A stretch of 64,000 nucleotides of DNA from assembly GCF_039541915.1 (NCBI RefSeq), contig NZ_BAABHD010000082.1, positions 204,766 to 268,765 on the forward strand, written 5' to 3'. Source of the stretch: Nibrella saemangeumensis (lineage in GTDB: Bacteria; Bacteroidota; Bacteroidia; Cytophagales; Spirosomataceae). Position 1 is the first letter of the stretch. The number at the start of each line of letters is the position of its first letter. This document shows positions 43,608 through 52,533 of the stretch, in pieces. The notes under the pieces are model-generated. The model saw nothing but the letters and a program-made list of their open reading frames with translations. It had not been told where the DNA came from and did not search any database. Made by a program: the position numbers and the translations under genes.

Positions 43608-44303
43608 TTACCGGTTTACAAGTGCCGTACCTGAATTGACTGGCTGTGAAGCCTGTCGATGGGTTCGTCTATAATCAATCCAACCAGCTATGAAAGGAAT
43701 CAAACAGCCGCTAAGGGCAAAAAGAGCGAGAGATGTTACGTCACCCGGTGGGGGGCTAAAAGGTCCGCTCAGGTACAAAAAGACCACCAAACCCAGGAGT
43801 AGCCAGAATCCAAATGGTTCCCTGCGGCCTTTTCCCGGTGTTGCCTTTAGGTAGTACCATATTGCACCAACTAACAGGAGACCTTCCAGGGCAATGGTTA
43901 ACGAAATCGAATGCCATAATCCCAAACCAACCCGGGCTGTATTGCCGGGAATAAGCGGGAGATCAGGTTCATGAACAATAGCATCCAGGAACCAATGACT
44001 TAATACCCCTAACCCCACAGCCCAGGCACCCTTTCGGTAGCCGGTAATTAGCCAGTAGGCCAACCCAAAAAGTCCGGCCCAGCCAAGGTTCGTCAGCAGA
44101 CTATGCGAAATGGGGTAATGCGTAAAGTGCAGGGGTGAAAAAGGAAGATGGTTCGGTTCAATGAGGACCTTTTCCTTGCCGGTCAGCAGGAGAATCGGCC
44201 ATAATAAATCCGGCAGTTGAACAGCCGCGAAAAGAATACCCAGATTTGTTTGCGGAGCAACTCGTTTTGCCACGAGTGCAACAGCATAGTGACCAATAAA
44301 CAT
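43608..44303 (-). CDS. YdjM-like membrane-bound metal-dependent hydrolase family protein
   Basis: A 231-residue membrane protein with about six spans. His/Asp motifs in the first half (HYAVALVAKR, LPDLLWP, HYPISHSLL, LSHWFLDAIVHEP) match the pattern of the YdjM/LexA-controlled membrane hydrolase family. The enzymatic activity of this family is not established. It sits between two genes for small outer-membrane proteins on the same strand. Confidence 0.7.
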   Translation of the reverse strand: MFIGHYAVALVAKRVAPQTNLGILFAAVQLPDLLWPILLLTGKEKVLIEPNHLPFSPLHFTHYPISHSLLTNLGWAGLFGLAYWLITGYRKGAWAVGLGVLSHWFLDAIVHEPDLPLIPGNTARVGLGLWHSISLTIALEGLLLVGAIWYYLKATPGKGRREPFGFWLLLGLVVFLYLSGPFSPPPGDVTSLALFALSGCLIPFIAGWIDYRRTHRQASQPVNSGTALVNR

Positions 44304-44370
44304 GGTATCGATTTGTGTTTAGGATTGTGGAAAATGTGTCTGCGAACTGTTCTGAAGAGGGGTCCCAGTT

Positions 44371-44925
44371 TCAGAATCTGTAACCAATGTGTACTGTAGG
44401 GAAATAGCCCCAGTTTTTGTTCGTATACGTCAGGTCCTGAAACTTTACTTTGTCGGTATGGAGATGATAATCAACACTCACCCAGGGAGCTATATACAAG
44501 CCGTGGGGTGTGCCATCGGCTTTCTTCTGGAGAAAAAAACGGTAACCGATGTGAGGTCCTACACTCAGGGTATGGCCGGTATCACTGGCCTGGGTCTGAT
44601 TATGCCTGACTTTATCTTTTGAATAGCCTACACCAATACCTGTAAACAGACCACGGGTTCCCTGCAAAAGGTAATTGGCTTTAACCCCTATTCCCTGGGT
44701 ATATACGGAGAAGCCTTTGTTGCCGTGGAAACTTTCGGGTACCTGAATGCCGAAGACACCGGCATCGAATCGCCAGCGGCCCGGCGCGTAGATACCATGG
44801 ACCGAATACCCTTTCAGGGCGTAAGCAATGGGATCGATTTCAATCTCCCAGGTGTGTGATGGTTCTTTGGTCTGGGCCCAGGCCTGAGTGCCTAAAATTG
44901 TGAGAAGGATGAATAGCTTTTTCAT
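44371..44925 (-). CDS. Small outer-membrane beta-barrel protein
   Basis: From the ATG at 44925 there is a signal peptide (MKKLFILLTILGTQAWAQ) and a 165-residue body of alternating strands with a C-terminal GYRF, typical of small Bacteroidota porin-like or DUF3575-like barrels. The protein starts at the second in-frame ATG; the first lies 10 codons upstream and would weaken the signal peptide. Function unknown. Confidence 0.65.
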   Translation of the reverse strand: MKKLFILLTILGTQAWAQTKEPSHTWEIEIDPIAYALKGYSVHGIYAPGRWRFDAGVFGIQVPESFHGNKGFSVYTQGIGVKANYLLQGTRGLFTGIGVGYSKDKVRHNQTQASDTGHTLSVGPHIGYRFFLQKKADGTPHGLYIAPWVSVDYHLHTDKVKFQDLTYTNKNWGYFPTVHIGYRF

Positions 44926-45026
44926 GGCTGTGTTTGTTTTGGTTTGATGAGCCAAAACTGCTACGAAAAAGCCCGTGCGTCGCCCGGATTTGCTAGTCCG
45001 GACGTCCTGATTGCGAAAGTCGGACG

Positions 45027-46148
45027 TTATGCCGCTACCATTTGCTGGCGGTATTGGGAGGGAGTAAGCTCGGTGAACTTCTTGAATGCAGCGTTAAACG
45101 AGGATTTGGAGGTGAAGCCGCAATCCATGGCAATGCCGAGTATGGAGTAATGGCTAAAGGCGGGGTCAAGCATTCGTTTCTTGACTTCTTCAATCCGATG
45201 CCGGTTGATGAGGTCGTAAAAAGGCTCTCCGTATCGGCGGTGAATCACTTCGGAGGCCTGGTAGGGAGCAATGTTTAAACGCTGACTGAGCTGGGCCAGG
45301 GAGAGTTCATTTTCCAGATAAATCTGTTTGCCTTGTAGCAGATGTTCCAGCTGCTGGGCTAATAAGGTGTATTGCTCATTAGACAGATTATAGGTACTGC
45401 GGAATTTCTCATCGACCGGCTTTGGATTCGGTTCGGCTACAACCAGCGCAGCATAATGCCAGTTGCTGTACGCCAGCGAATAAATGACTATACTAATGGC
45501 TAAGCCAATAATATTATTGGTCAATACAAAATTGATTGGCCAGTATATACCAGCTACATAAACGCCGATGCGGATAAGGGATATAAAAACGAAAAGCCGG
45601 AGCAGAAAAGAGGTTTTGGAAAGGTTCAGTTTACCTATATCAGAGAAGTTCTGCTTCAGCAAGCGTTGGAAGCGCCGGATAAGGTTCAGGCTGATCAGGA
45701 CGTACGCAGTTACGTGAACTGTTCTCAGGGTTTGGATTAGGACAACTTCTACATTAGGCTGCGGGTGCATAAAAACACGGTCTACAAAAGCTATTTTCTG
45801 GCTACCGCTGGATACGTAAAAGGGGATAAGAAAAAAGACATACAAGCCAAAAGGAACCAGATGCCAGCCATAAAGTCTTGGCAACGCATTGCGGGTCAGC
45901 AGACTGGTATAGCCGTAGAGCAGCGGTCCTACTAGTAGAACAATAGGGTCACCTACCCGAATCAGATGGGGAAACTGGCGATAATAACCCGAAAGTCCCA
46001 GGGCGGCTCCCAAAATAGTAATGGATAAGGCGGCAACCAGACTAGCTAGTAGCCGGTGTTCTTTGGTGCCGGTTCGTTTTACAAGAAGGTAAGAAAGAAA
46101 CAGGCCCTGAACGGCAGCTGTGAAATTGATTATGGCTAAAAAATGCAT
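45027..46148 (-). CDS. Membrane-integrated AraC-family regulator
   Basis: The protein (373 residues) has about seven N-terminal transmembrane segments (residues 5-230) and a C-terminal AraC-type helix-turn-helix (about 270-370): LSLAQLSQRLNIAPYQASEV, then ILGIAMDCGFTSKSSFNAAF with the classical second-helix signature. Such membrane AraC proteins in Bacteroidota couple an unknown membrane signal to transcription. The ATG at 46148 is preferred to an upstream TTG. It diverges from the rhodopsin gene, with a 294-bp gap between them, so it is a possible regulator of it. Confidence 0.87.
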   Translation of the reverse strand: MHFLAIINFTAAVQGLFLSYLLVKRTGTKEHRLLASLVAALSITILGAALGLSGYYRQFPHLIRVGDPIVLLVGPLLYGYTSLLTRNALPRLYGWHLVPFGLYVFFLIPFYVSSGSQKIAFVDRVFMHPQPNVEVVLIQTLRTVHVTAYVLISLNLIRRFQRLLKQNFSDIGKLNLSKTSFLLRLFVFISLIRIGVYVAGIYWPINFVLTNNIIGLAISIVIYSLAYSNWHYAALVVAEPNPKPVDEKFRSTYNLSNEQYTLLAQQLEHLLQGKQIYLENELSLAQLSQRLNIAPYQASEVIHRRYGEPFYDLINRHRIEEVKKRMLDPAFSHYSILGIAMDCGFTSKSSFNAAFKKFTELTPSQYRQQMVAA

Positions 46149-46442
46149 GGTCGGCAAAAACAACGGTAAACTAACCCTGACTGCTACGCTTCAGGCTGTA
46201 ATTATGCCCTACGTTTTGTCTGAAGTTCCTAATGCAATATAACAGGAAGGACCGTTTACTGTAATTAATATTAGAATTAGGTTAGAGGAAGAGCTTTGGT
46301 GATAATATAAGTTATTGACTACGAGTATGTTATGTATTTAGGGCTAGTGCGTGGCCAGAGCAAGTGTTGAAGAGAAGTTAAACATATCAATAGCGTGTAT
46401 GTTAAAAAAAGGTATAGTATAGATACTCAACGACTTACGTTT
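46149..46442. promoter_or_regulatory. Divergent control region, AraC-type gene / rhodopsin gene
   Basis: The 294-bp gap has no gene. It is AT-rich and contains a weak rightward promoter candidate: TTG at 46314-46316 and TATTTAGG at 46335-46342, 18 bases apart (two mismatches in the -7 box). The remaining leader before the rhodopsin start would be about 95 nt. No recognisable light-responsive site was found. Confidence 0.3.
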
Positions 46443-47186
46443 ATGACCGAATATGAAGTTACTCTCCACTGGCTGTATGTAGCCGTTATGTTTGGCAGTG
46501 CTGTTGCGTTCATGGTGATGAGCCGCGACCCCAAAACGGTGCCGCAATACAAATACCTGATTCACATTATGGTGGTTGTCTGGTCCGGGCTGGCCTACTC
46601 GGCGCTGGCTATGGGGCAGGGAACTACGGAAGTGGCTGGTGATACCGTGATGTATGCCCGGTACATCGACTGGGTAGTCACAACACCGTTGCTGCTGCTG
46701 TCGCTGACGCTTACCGGCAAATACACTATTCAGATGCACGGACCAGTTACGGCCGGCCTGATGGGCTCCCAGGTTATCATGATCGTGACGGGGCTGGTGG
46801 CGGAGCTATCGACCGGCTTTGCCAAGTGGTACTGGTACATCGCCGGTTGCATTGCGCTGTTGGTCGTGCTGTGGCTGTTCTGGGGGCCGTTATTGGAAAA
46901 GGCAAAATCACAGGACAAAGCCATTGAAGACGTGTACCGCAAATCGGCCACCTACCTGACGGTGCAGTGGCTGGCCTATCCGCTGGTCTGGCTGATCGGT
47001 ACGCAGGGGCTGGGTCTGCTGAACACGACGGCTACGACTACGCTGTTTATTCTGCTGCCCATCATTTCCAAGGCCGGCTTTGGCTTCTTTAACCTCATGC
47101 TGCTGCGCAATCTGCCGGACTCGGTGAAGCGGCAGATCACCGACGAAATGGACCCGCACCTGTCGGCCCGTCCCGGATTAGCCTAA
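46443..47186 (+). CDS. Microbial rhodopsin of the Anabaena sensory rhodopsin/xenorhodopsin type
   Basis: A 247-residue seven-helix retinal protein. The ATG at 46443 begins the family N terminus (TLHWLYVAVM). Helix C reads YARYIDWVVTTPLLLLS: Arg73, Asp76 (counterion), Thr80 and Ser87, the DTS motif. Helix F has Trp176, Tyr179 and Pro180. Helix G has LLPIISKAGFGFFN: the retinal Lys210, but Pro206 at the site of bacteriorhodopsin Asp212, exactly as in Anabaena sensory rhodopsin. The Asp217 site of that protein (the cytoplasmic proton acceptor) is Asn217 here. Leu84 at the spectral switch suggests green absorption. It could be a photosensor or inward proton pump; there is no transducer or carotenoid-cleavage gene beside it. 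It overlaps the convergent GNAT gene by 9 bp. Confidence 0.94.
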   Translation: MTEYEVTLHWLYVAVMFGSAVAFMVMSRDPKTVPQYKYLIHIMVVVWSGLAYSALAMGQGTTEVAGDTVMYARYIDWVVTTPLLLLSLTLTGKYTIQMHGPVTAGLMGSQVIMIVTGLVAELSTGFAKWYWYIAGCIALLVVLWLFWGPLLEKAKSQDKAIEDVYRKSATYLTVQWLAYPLVWLIGTQGLGLLNTTATTTLFILLPIISKAGFGFFNLMLLRNLPDSVKRQITDEMDPHLSARPGLA

Positions 47187-47603
47187 CGACCGCTGCATTC
47201 GATGATAAACCACGGAGCCCTTGTAAAATGGGGCTCCTGTTGTTTCCATCCCAAACTTCCGGTAAAAATCCGCGGCCTCCTGCCGGGCGTCGCACCAGAG
47301 CGTGTGCGCTCCCTGTGCCCTCGCTTCCTCAATTACCTGCTCCAGCAAGCGCGATCCGATACCCTGCCGCTGGTAGTCGGGGTGCGTAGCAAACTTCCGG
47401 AACCTGGCCACCCCATCTTTCACAAACAGCGAGATCACCGCTACCAGCTCAGAACCATCAAACGCCCCGTAGTGGTAGCCCCTAGCATCGTCTTCTACTC
47501 GCACGTACGCCAGCGGTTTATCCGGCCAAAGTACGCGGTGTCGGAGTGGGTAAGTCGCTTCGGGTGGAATCGATTTAATTGATATAATAGGTTGGTTGAG
47601 CAT
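47178..47603 (-). CDS. GNAT-family N-acetyltransferase
   Basis: A 141-residue acetyltransferase. The acetyl-CoA-binding motif A is clear: RFRKFATHPDYQRQGIGSRL (about 68-87, with Q/RxxGxG/A), followed by the motif B segment ADFYRKFGMETTG. The family moves acetyl groups to small molecules or protein amines; the target is unknown. It ends 9 bp inside the rhodopsin gene, in tail-to-tail orientation. Confidence 0.88.
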   Translation of the reverse strand: MLNQPIISIKSIPPEATYPLRHRVLWPDKPLAYVRVEDDARGYHYGAFDGSELVAVISLFVKDGVARFRKFATHPDYQRQGIGSRLLEQVIEEARAQGAHTLWCDARQEAADFYRKFGMETTGAPFYKGSVVYHRMQRSLG

Positions 47604-47626
47604 CTTCCAGTTTTTTTGTAGGTTTC
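47596..47626 (+). promoter_or_regulatory. Likely promoter of the trpB2 gene
   Basis: TTG at 47596-47598 and TAGGTTTC at 47619-47626 (one mismatch to TAnnTTTG) are separated by 20 bases. The trpB2 ATG follows 24 bases later at 47650. Confidence 0.4.
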
Positions 47627-47649
47627 GGGCTAGTTAAACCCCCATAAAA

Positions 47650-49017
47650 ATGAACCATTTAAAGAAAATCACCTTAACGGAAGACGAAATACCCCACCAA
47701 TGGTATAACATTGTGGCCGACATGCCCAACAAGCCCCTGCCACCTCTGCATCCCGGCACCAAAGAGCCCATTGGCCCCGAAATGCTGGCTCCGCTGTTCC
47801 CGATGGCCCTGATTAAGCAGGAGGTAACCGGCGATACCTGGGTGGATATACCGGAGGAGGTCCGCGATGTGTATAAAATCTGGCGACCCACGCCGATGTA
47901 CCGGGCCTTCGGACTGGAAAAGGCTCTGGGTACCAATTCTAAAATCTATTACAAATACGAGGGTGTCAGCCCGGCCGGCTCGCATAAGCCCAATACGGCC
48001 GTACCGCAGGCATACTACAACAGGCAGGAGGGCGTTAAGCGCATCACTACCGAAACCGGTGCCGGTCAGTGGGGGAGTGCGCTGAGTTTTGCCTGCCAGT
48101 TGTTCGGCATCGAGTGCGAGGTGTACATGGTGCGGGTCAGCTACGAAGGCAAGCCCTACCGCAAAATTCTGATGAACACCTGGGGAGCTACCGTGTATCC
48201 GTCGCCTTCCGACCGCACCGAATCGGGCCGGAAAATTCTGGCGCAGGACCCCAACTCACCGGGCAGTTTGGGTATTGCTATCTCGGAAGCTGTCGAACTG
48301 GCGATGCAGGACGACCAAACCAAATACGCCCTCGGTAGCGTACTCAACCACGTACTCATGCACCAGACGGTCATCGGACTGGAGTCAATCAAGCAGTTGG
48401 AGAAAGCCGGCGACATGCCCGACATTGTGGTGGCACCATTCGGTGGTGGGTCTAACTTTGCCGGTATCGCGTTCCCGTTCCTGCGCTACAACCTCACCGA
48501 AGGCAAAAATATCCGCTGCATCGCGGCCGAACCGGCCTCCTGCCCTAAGCTCACCCGTGGTGAATTCCGCTACGACCTCGGCGATACCGTGGGCATGACC
48601 CCGCTGCTGCCAATGTACACGCTGGGCCACAATTTTGTGCCGGCACCCATTCATGCCGGTGGCCTGCGCTACCACGGGGCCGGTGCCATTGTGAGCCAGT
48701 TGCTGAAAGATGGCCTGATTGAAGCGCAGTCGCTGAAGCAGTTGGAATGCTTTGAATCCGGTATTCTGTTTGCCCGCACCGAAGGCATTGTACCCGCACC
48801 GGAGGCTACACACGCGATTGCTACGGTTATGCGTGAAGCGAAGAAGGCCGACGAAGCCGGGGAGTCCAAAACCATCCTGTTCAACCTCTGCGGCCACGGT
48901 CATTTCGACATGGGCGCGTATGAGCAGTACCTGTCGGGCAAGCTGGTCGAGCACGAGGTGACGCAGGAAGAAATCAGCGCGTCGCTGGCCGAACTGGATA
49001 CGCCGGTTATTGCCTAA
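47650..49017 (+). CDS. trpB2: TrpB2-type tryptophan synthase beta-like enzyme
   Basis: A 455-residue PLP enzyme of the TrpB2 branch, longer than ordinary TrpB. The PLP Lys113 is in GSHKPNTA, followed by TGAGQWGSAL and the phosphate-binding APFGGGSNFAGI (about 258-269). The extended N terminus with WRPTPMYRAFGLEKAL is characteristic of TrpB2. These proteins can make tryptophan from indole and serine without TrpA, and may scavenge free indole; here no trpA or other trp genes are near. It is followed by an unrelated isomerase gene after 26 bp, which suggests cotranscription by position only. Confidence 0.9.
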   Translation: MNHLKKITLTEDEIPHQWYNIVADMPNKPLPPLHPGTKEPIGPEMLAPLFPMALIKQEVTGDTWVDIPEEVRDVYKIWRPTPMYRAFGLEKALGTNSKIYYKYEGVSPAGSHKPNTAVPQAYYNRQEGVKRITTETGAGQWGSALSFACQLFGIECEVYMVRVSYEGKPYRKILMNTWGATVYPSPSDRTESGRKILAQDPNSPGSLGIAISEAVELAMQDDQTKYALGSVLNHVLMHQTVIGLESIKQLEKAGDMPDIVVAPFGGGSNFAGIAFPFLRYNLTEGKNIRCIAAEPASCPKLTRGEFRYDLGDTVGMTPLLPMYTLGHNFVPAPIHAGGLRYHGAGAIVSQLLKDGLIEAQSLKQLECFESGILFARTEGIVPAPEATHAIATVMREAKKADEAGESKTILFNLCGHGHFDMGAYEQYLSGKLVEHEVTQEEISASLAELDTPVIA

Positions 49018-49043
49018 CTTGCACGAAATCCTAACCCCGAGAT

Positions 49044-50009
49044 ATGTCATTTGATACTGTTATTCCGCGCCGGGATGCCCTAAAAGGGCTGGCCGCAGCC
49101 AGTCTGGTCAATCCGTTTACGGCTGCTCAGGCCGCCACACCAGTGGTTGGTGATGGGGCGAAGCCGTTCAGTATTCATATTTTCTCCAAATGCTTGCAGT
49201 TCCTGAACTGGACTGAACTGGCCGCCGTAACGGCTGATTTAGGGCTGGATGGGGTAGACCTGACCGTGCGTCCGGATGGCCATGTGGAGCCGGGCCGGGT
49301 GAAAGAAGACCTGCCGAAAGCGGTAGAGGCATTGCGAAAGCGCGGCATACAGTGTCCAATGATGACCACCAAAATCACCAAAGCCTCCGACGCCGAAACC
49401 CGGACGCTGCTGGAAACGGCCGGCAAACAGGGGATTCGCTACTACCGGATGGATTGGCTGTCGTACCCCAACGACCAGTCTATACCAGCCGCCATGAAAC
49501 AATTTGAGCGGCAACTGGCGGATTTGGCTAAACTCAACCAGCAGCTAAACGTGATTGGGGCCTATCAGAACCACGATGGCACGCGGTTTGGGTCGGCCAT
49601 CTGGGATGTGGCGCAGGTGCTGAGTACGGTCAACAGCCCGGCCATGGGGAGTCAATATGACATCCGGCATGCCATGGTGGAAGGCGGAAATTCCTGGCCG
49701 CTGGGGCTGCGGTTGATTCAGCCGCATATCCGCATCCTGGCCATCAAGGATTTTGTTTGGGAGAAGGTAAATGGACAGTGGAAGGTGATCAACGTGCCGC
49801 TCGGGCAGGGTATGGTCGACTTCCCGGCCTTTTTCAAACTCGTTAAACAGTACAACCTGCAGGTACCGCTCTCCTTCCACGTCGAACATCCTCTGGGTGG
49901 GGCTCAGGAAGGGCACCGGACCATCTCCATCCCCCGTGAGGAGGTATACAAGGCCATTAGTAAGGATCTGGTGGTGTTGCGGGGGTATCTGAAGGAGGCT
50001 GGATTGTGA
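49044..50009 (+). CDS. Tat-exported sugar phosphate isomerase/epimerase-like TIM barrel protein
   Basis: A 321-residue AP-endonuclease-2-like TIM barrel of the type annotated as sugar isomerase or epimerase. It has a twin-arginine signal (RRDALKGLAAASLV, about 9-22). Metal-binding-type residues appear in IHIFSKCLQF, VIGAYQNHDG (His/Asp), GSQYDIRHA and SFHVEHPLG (near the C terminus). Family members of this kind act on keto-sugars or inositols in the periplasm; the exact reaction is unknown. The next gene starts within its stop codon (GTGA) or 12 bp beyond. Confidence 0.82.
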   Translation: MSFDTVIPRRDALKGLAAASLVNPFTAAQAATPVVGDGAKPFSIHIFSKCLQFLNWTELAAVTADLGLDGVDLTVRPDGHVEPGRVKEDLPKAVEALRKRGIQCPMMTTKITKASDAETRTLLETAGKQGIRYYRMDWLSYPNDQSIPAAMKQFERQLADLAKLNQQLNVIGAYQNHDGTRFGSAIWDVAQVLSTVNSPAMGSQYDIRHAMVEGGNSWPLGLRLIQPHIRILAIKDFVWEKVNGQWKVINVPLGQGMVDFPAFFKLVKQYNLQVPLSFHVEHPLGGAQEGHRTISIPREEVYKAISKDLVVLRGYLKEAGL

Positions 50010-50020
50010 AAACCAACCCT

Positions 50021-51574
50021 ATGAAACAAACACTACTACTCGCAACACTGCTCAGCCTCTCGCTCAGCGTCATTGCCCAGCCCAAATCAACCAGTCAACC
50101 GCTGAACCAGTCAACCCTGGACGCCATCGTGCAGAAACATATCCGTAGCTACTACGGTGAGTTGTACGATTTCGTCAGCCTGCCCAGCAACGCGTACGTC
50201 AAAGAGCACGTTCAGCCGAATCTGGACTGGCTGCGCAACGCCTTTAGCCGGCGCGGTTTTTCGGTGGAGTTTTTGCCCACCAAAGGGCATCCGGTGGTCT
50301 TTGCCGAACGGAAGGCCGATACCGCTCCGGCCGGTCCGCTGAAAACGCTGCTGTTTTACATGCACTTCGACGGGCAGCCGGTGGAGCCCTCGGCCTGGCA
50401 GCAGGAGTCGCCGTACAAGCCGGTGCTGAAGCGCAAAAATGCCAGCGGCCAGTGGGAAGCTATGGATTGGCAGGCATTACAAACTGGCTATGATCCTGAG
50501 TGGCGCATCTACGCCCGCGCCGTATCCGACGACAAAGGCCCGATTGCCATGATGCTGGCAGCTCTGGACATGATGCAGAAGGAGAAAATCGGCCAGCGTT
50601 ACCACCTGAAAATCCTGCTTGACAGCGAGGAGGAGATGGGCGCCCCCAATCTGCCGGCCGCTGTGCAGCAGTACCGCGACAAACTGGCCGCCGACTTCCT
50701 GATGATTATGGACGGTCCCCGACACCTGTCTAACCGGCCGACGCTCTCCTACGGCTGCCGCGGCATTACCGAACTAACGCTGACGACCTATGGCCCCCGC
50801 GTATCGCAGCACAGCGGACACTACGGCAACTACGCTCCGAATCCGGCCTTGCGTATGGCGCAGTTGCTGTCGTCCATGAAGGATGAGGACGGCCGTGTCA
50901 CTATCCCCGGCTACTACGACGGCATCGTCATTGACGACAATGCCCGCAAAATTCTGGCTGCCGTGCCCGACAACGAAGAGGCCATCCGGCAAAAGGTGGG
51001 TTTTGCCCAGCCCGATAAAGTAGGCCGGAACTACCAGGAAGCGTTGCAGTACCCGTCGCTCAACATTCGCGGTCTGGTCAGCGCCAACGTGGGCGAGAAA
51101 TCAAATACCATTGTACCCGATAAAGCCGTGGCTGAAATCGACATCCGCACCGTACCCGAGTCCGACTCCCAGCGGCTCATCGACCTCGTCCTGAACCACA
51201 TCCGGAGCCAGGGGTATCACATCCTCGACCGGGAGCCGACGGATGAGGAGCGGCAGAAACACCCGAAGCTAATCTCCGTCAAATCCGTCATTGCCATGCT
51301 GCCGGTGCGGACGGAGTTCGGTATTTACCCCGACCGCTGGCTGTCGGCGGCCATGACGCGGGCCTTTGGGCAGGAGCCGGTCAAAATCCGCATCGGTGGC
51401 GGCTCGGTGCCTATTGCGCCATTTATCCGGGTGCTGAACATCCCCTCCATCAGCGTCCCGATGGTCAACATGGACAACAACCAGCACGCGGCCAACGAAA
51501 ACCTCCGGCTGGGCAATTACGTCGAGGGCGTAAAGACCTGGCTGGCCATTCTGACCCAGCCGGAAGTAAAGTAG
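50021..51574 (+). CDS. M20-family metallopeptidase, secreted
   Basis: A 517-residue M20 peptidase with a signal peptide (MKQTLLLATLLSLSLSVIAQ). A GTG at 50006 overlapping the previous stop would add five residues and cannot be excluded. The zinc site is recognisable: LFYMHFDGQPV (His and Asp), YARAVSDDKGPIAMML (Asp and catalytic Asp), and LLDSEEEMGAP (Glu), plus a late His in NNQHAANENL. Such enzymes cleave dipeptides or N-acyl amino acids; substrate not known. It is convergent with the sterol desaturase gene, with only 2 bp between them. Confidence 0.9.
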   Translation: MKQTLLLATLLSLSLSVIAQPKSTSQPLNQSTLDAIVQKHIRSYYGELYDFVSLPSNAYVKEHVQPNLDWLRNAFSRRGFSVEFLPTKGHPVVFAERKADTAPAGPLKTLLFYMHFDGQPVEPSAWQQESPYKPVLKRKNASGQWEAMDWQALQTGYDPEWRIYARAVSDDKGPIAMMLAALDMMQKEKIGQRYHLKILLDSEEEMGAPNLPAAVQQYRDKLAADFLMIMDGPRHLSNRPTLSYGCRGITELTLTTYGPRVSQHSGHYGNYAPNPALRMAQLLSSMKDEDGRVTIPGYYDGIVIDDNARKILAAVPDNEEAIRQKVGFAQPDKVGRNYQEALQYPSLNIRGLVSANVGEKSNTIVPDKAVAEIDIRTVPESDSQRLIDLVLNHIRSQGYHILDREPTDEERQKHPKLISVKSVIAMLPVRTEFGIYPDRWLSAAMTRAFGQEPVKIRIGGGSVPIAPFIRVLNIPSISVPMVNMDNNQHAANENLRLGNYVEGVKTWLAILTQPEVK

Positions 51575-51576
51575 GG

Positions 51577-52404
51577 CTATACCGGAGGACCAAAAAGCAC
51601 CTTCATGGCTCCTTTCAGTGACCGGGTTTTCCGCAGGTCGTGCCAGATGTCGCGCCATTCGTGGAAGTTCAGGTAGACCACGTTCTGGGAGTCGACAGGT
51701 TTGGTTAAGCCATACTTCGGCGTCTCGGTTTCCTCCTGAAACGTGCCGAACAGCCGGTCCCAGATAATGAACATGGAACCAAAGTTCTTATCCAGATAGG
51801 CATCATTGCTGCCGTGGTGGACCCGGTGGTGCGAGGGCGTCACAAAGATGAACTCAAACCAGCGCGGCATCTTTGTGATTACCTCCGTATGAATCCAGAA
51901 CTGGTGCAGCAAATCAAGCTGGTAACAGGAGAACGCAATCACCGGGTCGGCCCCGGTAAGCCAGGCTGGAATAAAAAACACGAGTTTCAGATGCTGCGTC
52001 CAGGAGTTGCGGAACGCCGTCGATAAGTTGAGGTGTTCCGAGGAGTGATGGGTCACGTGCGTTGCCCACCAGACCCGCTGTTTGTGCGCTGTAAAATGAG
52101 CCAGGTAATTGCAGAAGTCGATAATGACCAGCGTAAGCACCCAGGTATACCAGGTGGAGGGCATTCGCCAGGGCACCAGTTCGTAAAAGAAGATACCCAG
52201 GGCCAGAATAAAGGACTTCATAAAGGCATTGATGATCAGGCTGCCGATACCAATGCCCAGCGAAGCCCGGAAGTCGTCGGCATCGTACGCTTTCTCCGGG
52301 TGAAAGCGTATAATAAGCCACTCGATGAGTAATGCCAGAACCAGGATGGGGACGGCATACAATAGGATAGGGGGCAGTTCCTGCTCCAACTGCTGTACAT
52401 TCAT
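51577..52404 (-). CDS. Sterol desaturase/fatty acid hydroxylase-family membrane protein
   Basis: A 275-residue membrane enzyme of the fatty acid hydroxylase superfamily. The di-iron histidine boxes are seen: HFTAH (about 103-107), HVTHHSSEH (about 116-124) and HHRVHHG (about 196-202), between about five hydrophobic segments. The family uses O2 to hydroxylate or desaturate lipids, sterols or carotenoids. Its neighbours give no clue to the substrate. Confidence 0.9.
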   Translation of the reverse strand: MNVQQLEQELPPILLYAVPILVLALLIEWLIIRFHPEKAYDADDFRASLGIGIGSLIINAFMKSFILALGIFFYELVPWRMPSTWYTWVLTLVIIDFCNYLAHFTAHKQRVWWATHVTHHSSEHLNLSTAFRNSWTQHLKLVFFIPAWLTGADPVIAFSCYQLDLLHQFWIHTEVITKMPRWFEFIFVTPSHHRVHHGSNDAYLDKNFGSMFIIWDRLFGTFQEETETPKYGLTKPVDSQNVVYLNFHEWRDIWHDLRKTRSLKGAMKVLFGPPV

Positions 52405-52533
52405 AAGACTCTAATGGTGTGGTGTGTTTCGGAGCAGTTTACCTGCTCCCCCCTGAAGACCACTAAAAGTCCGATGACCCCTATCCTATATGCGTAAGAA
52501 ATTTAGCCGGGTAGTTAACTGAATGCGTTTTGG

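Noticed and set aside
46443..47186. Idea that the rhodopsin is a proteorhodopsin or sodium pump
   Set aside because: It lacks the helix-G Asp counterion and the Asp/Glu proton donor on helix C, and it has no NDQ motif; the residues match Anabaena sensory rhodopsin instead.
47178..47186. Functional meaning of the 9-bp overlap of rhodopsin and GNAT genes
   Set aside because: Short tail-to-tail overlaps are common in compact genomes and need no special explanation.
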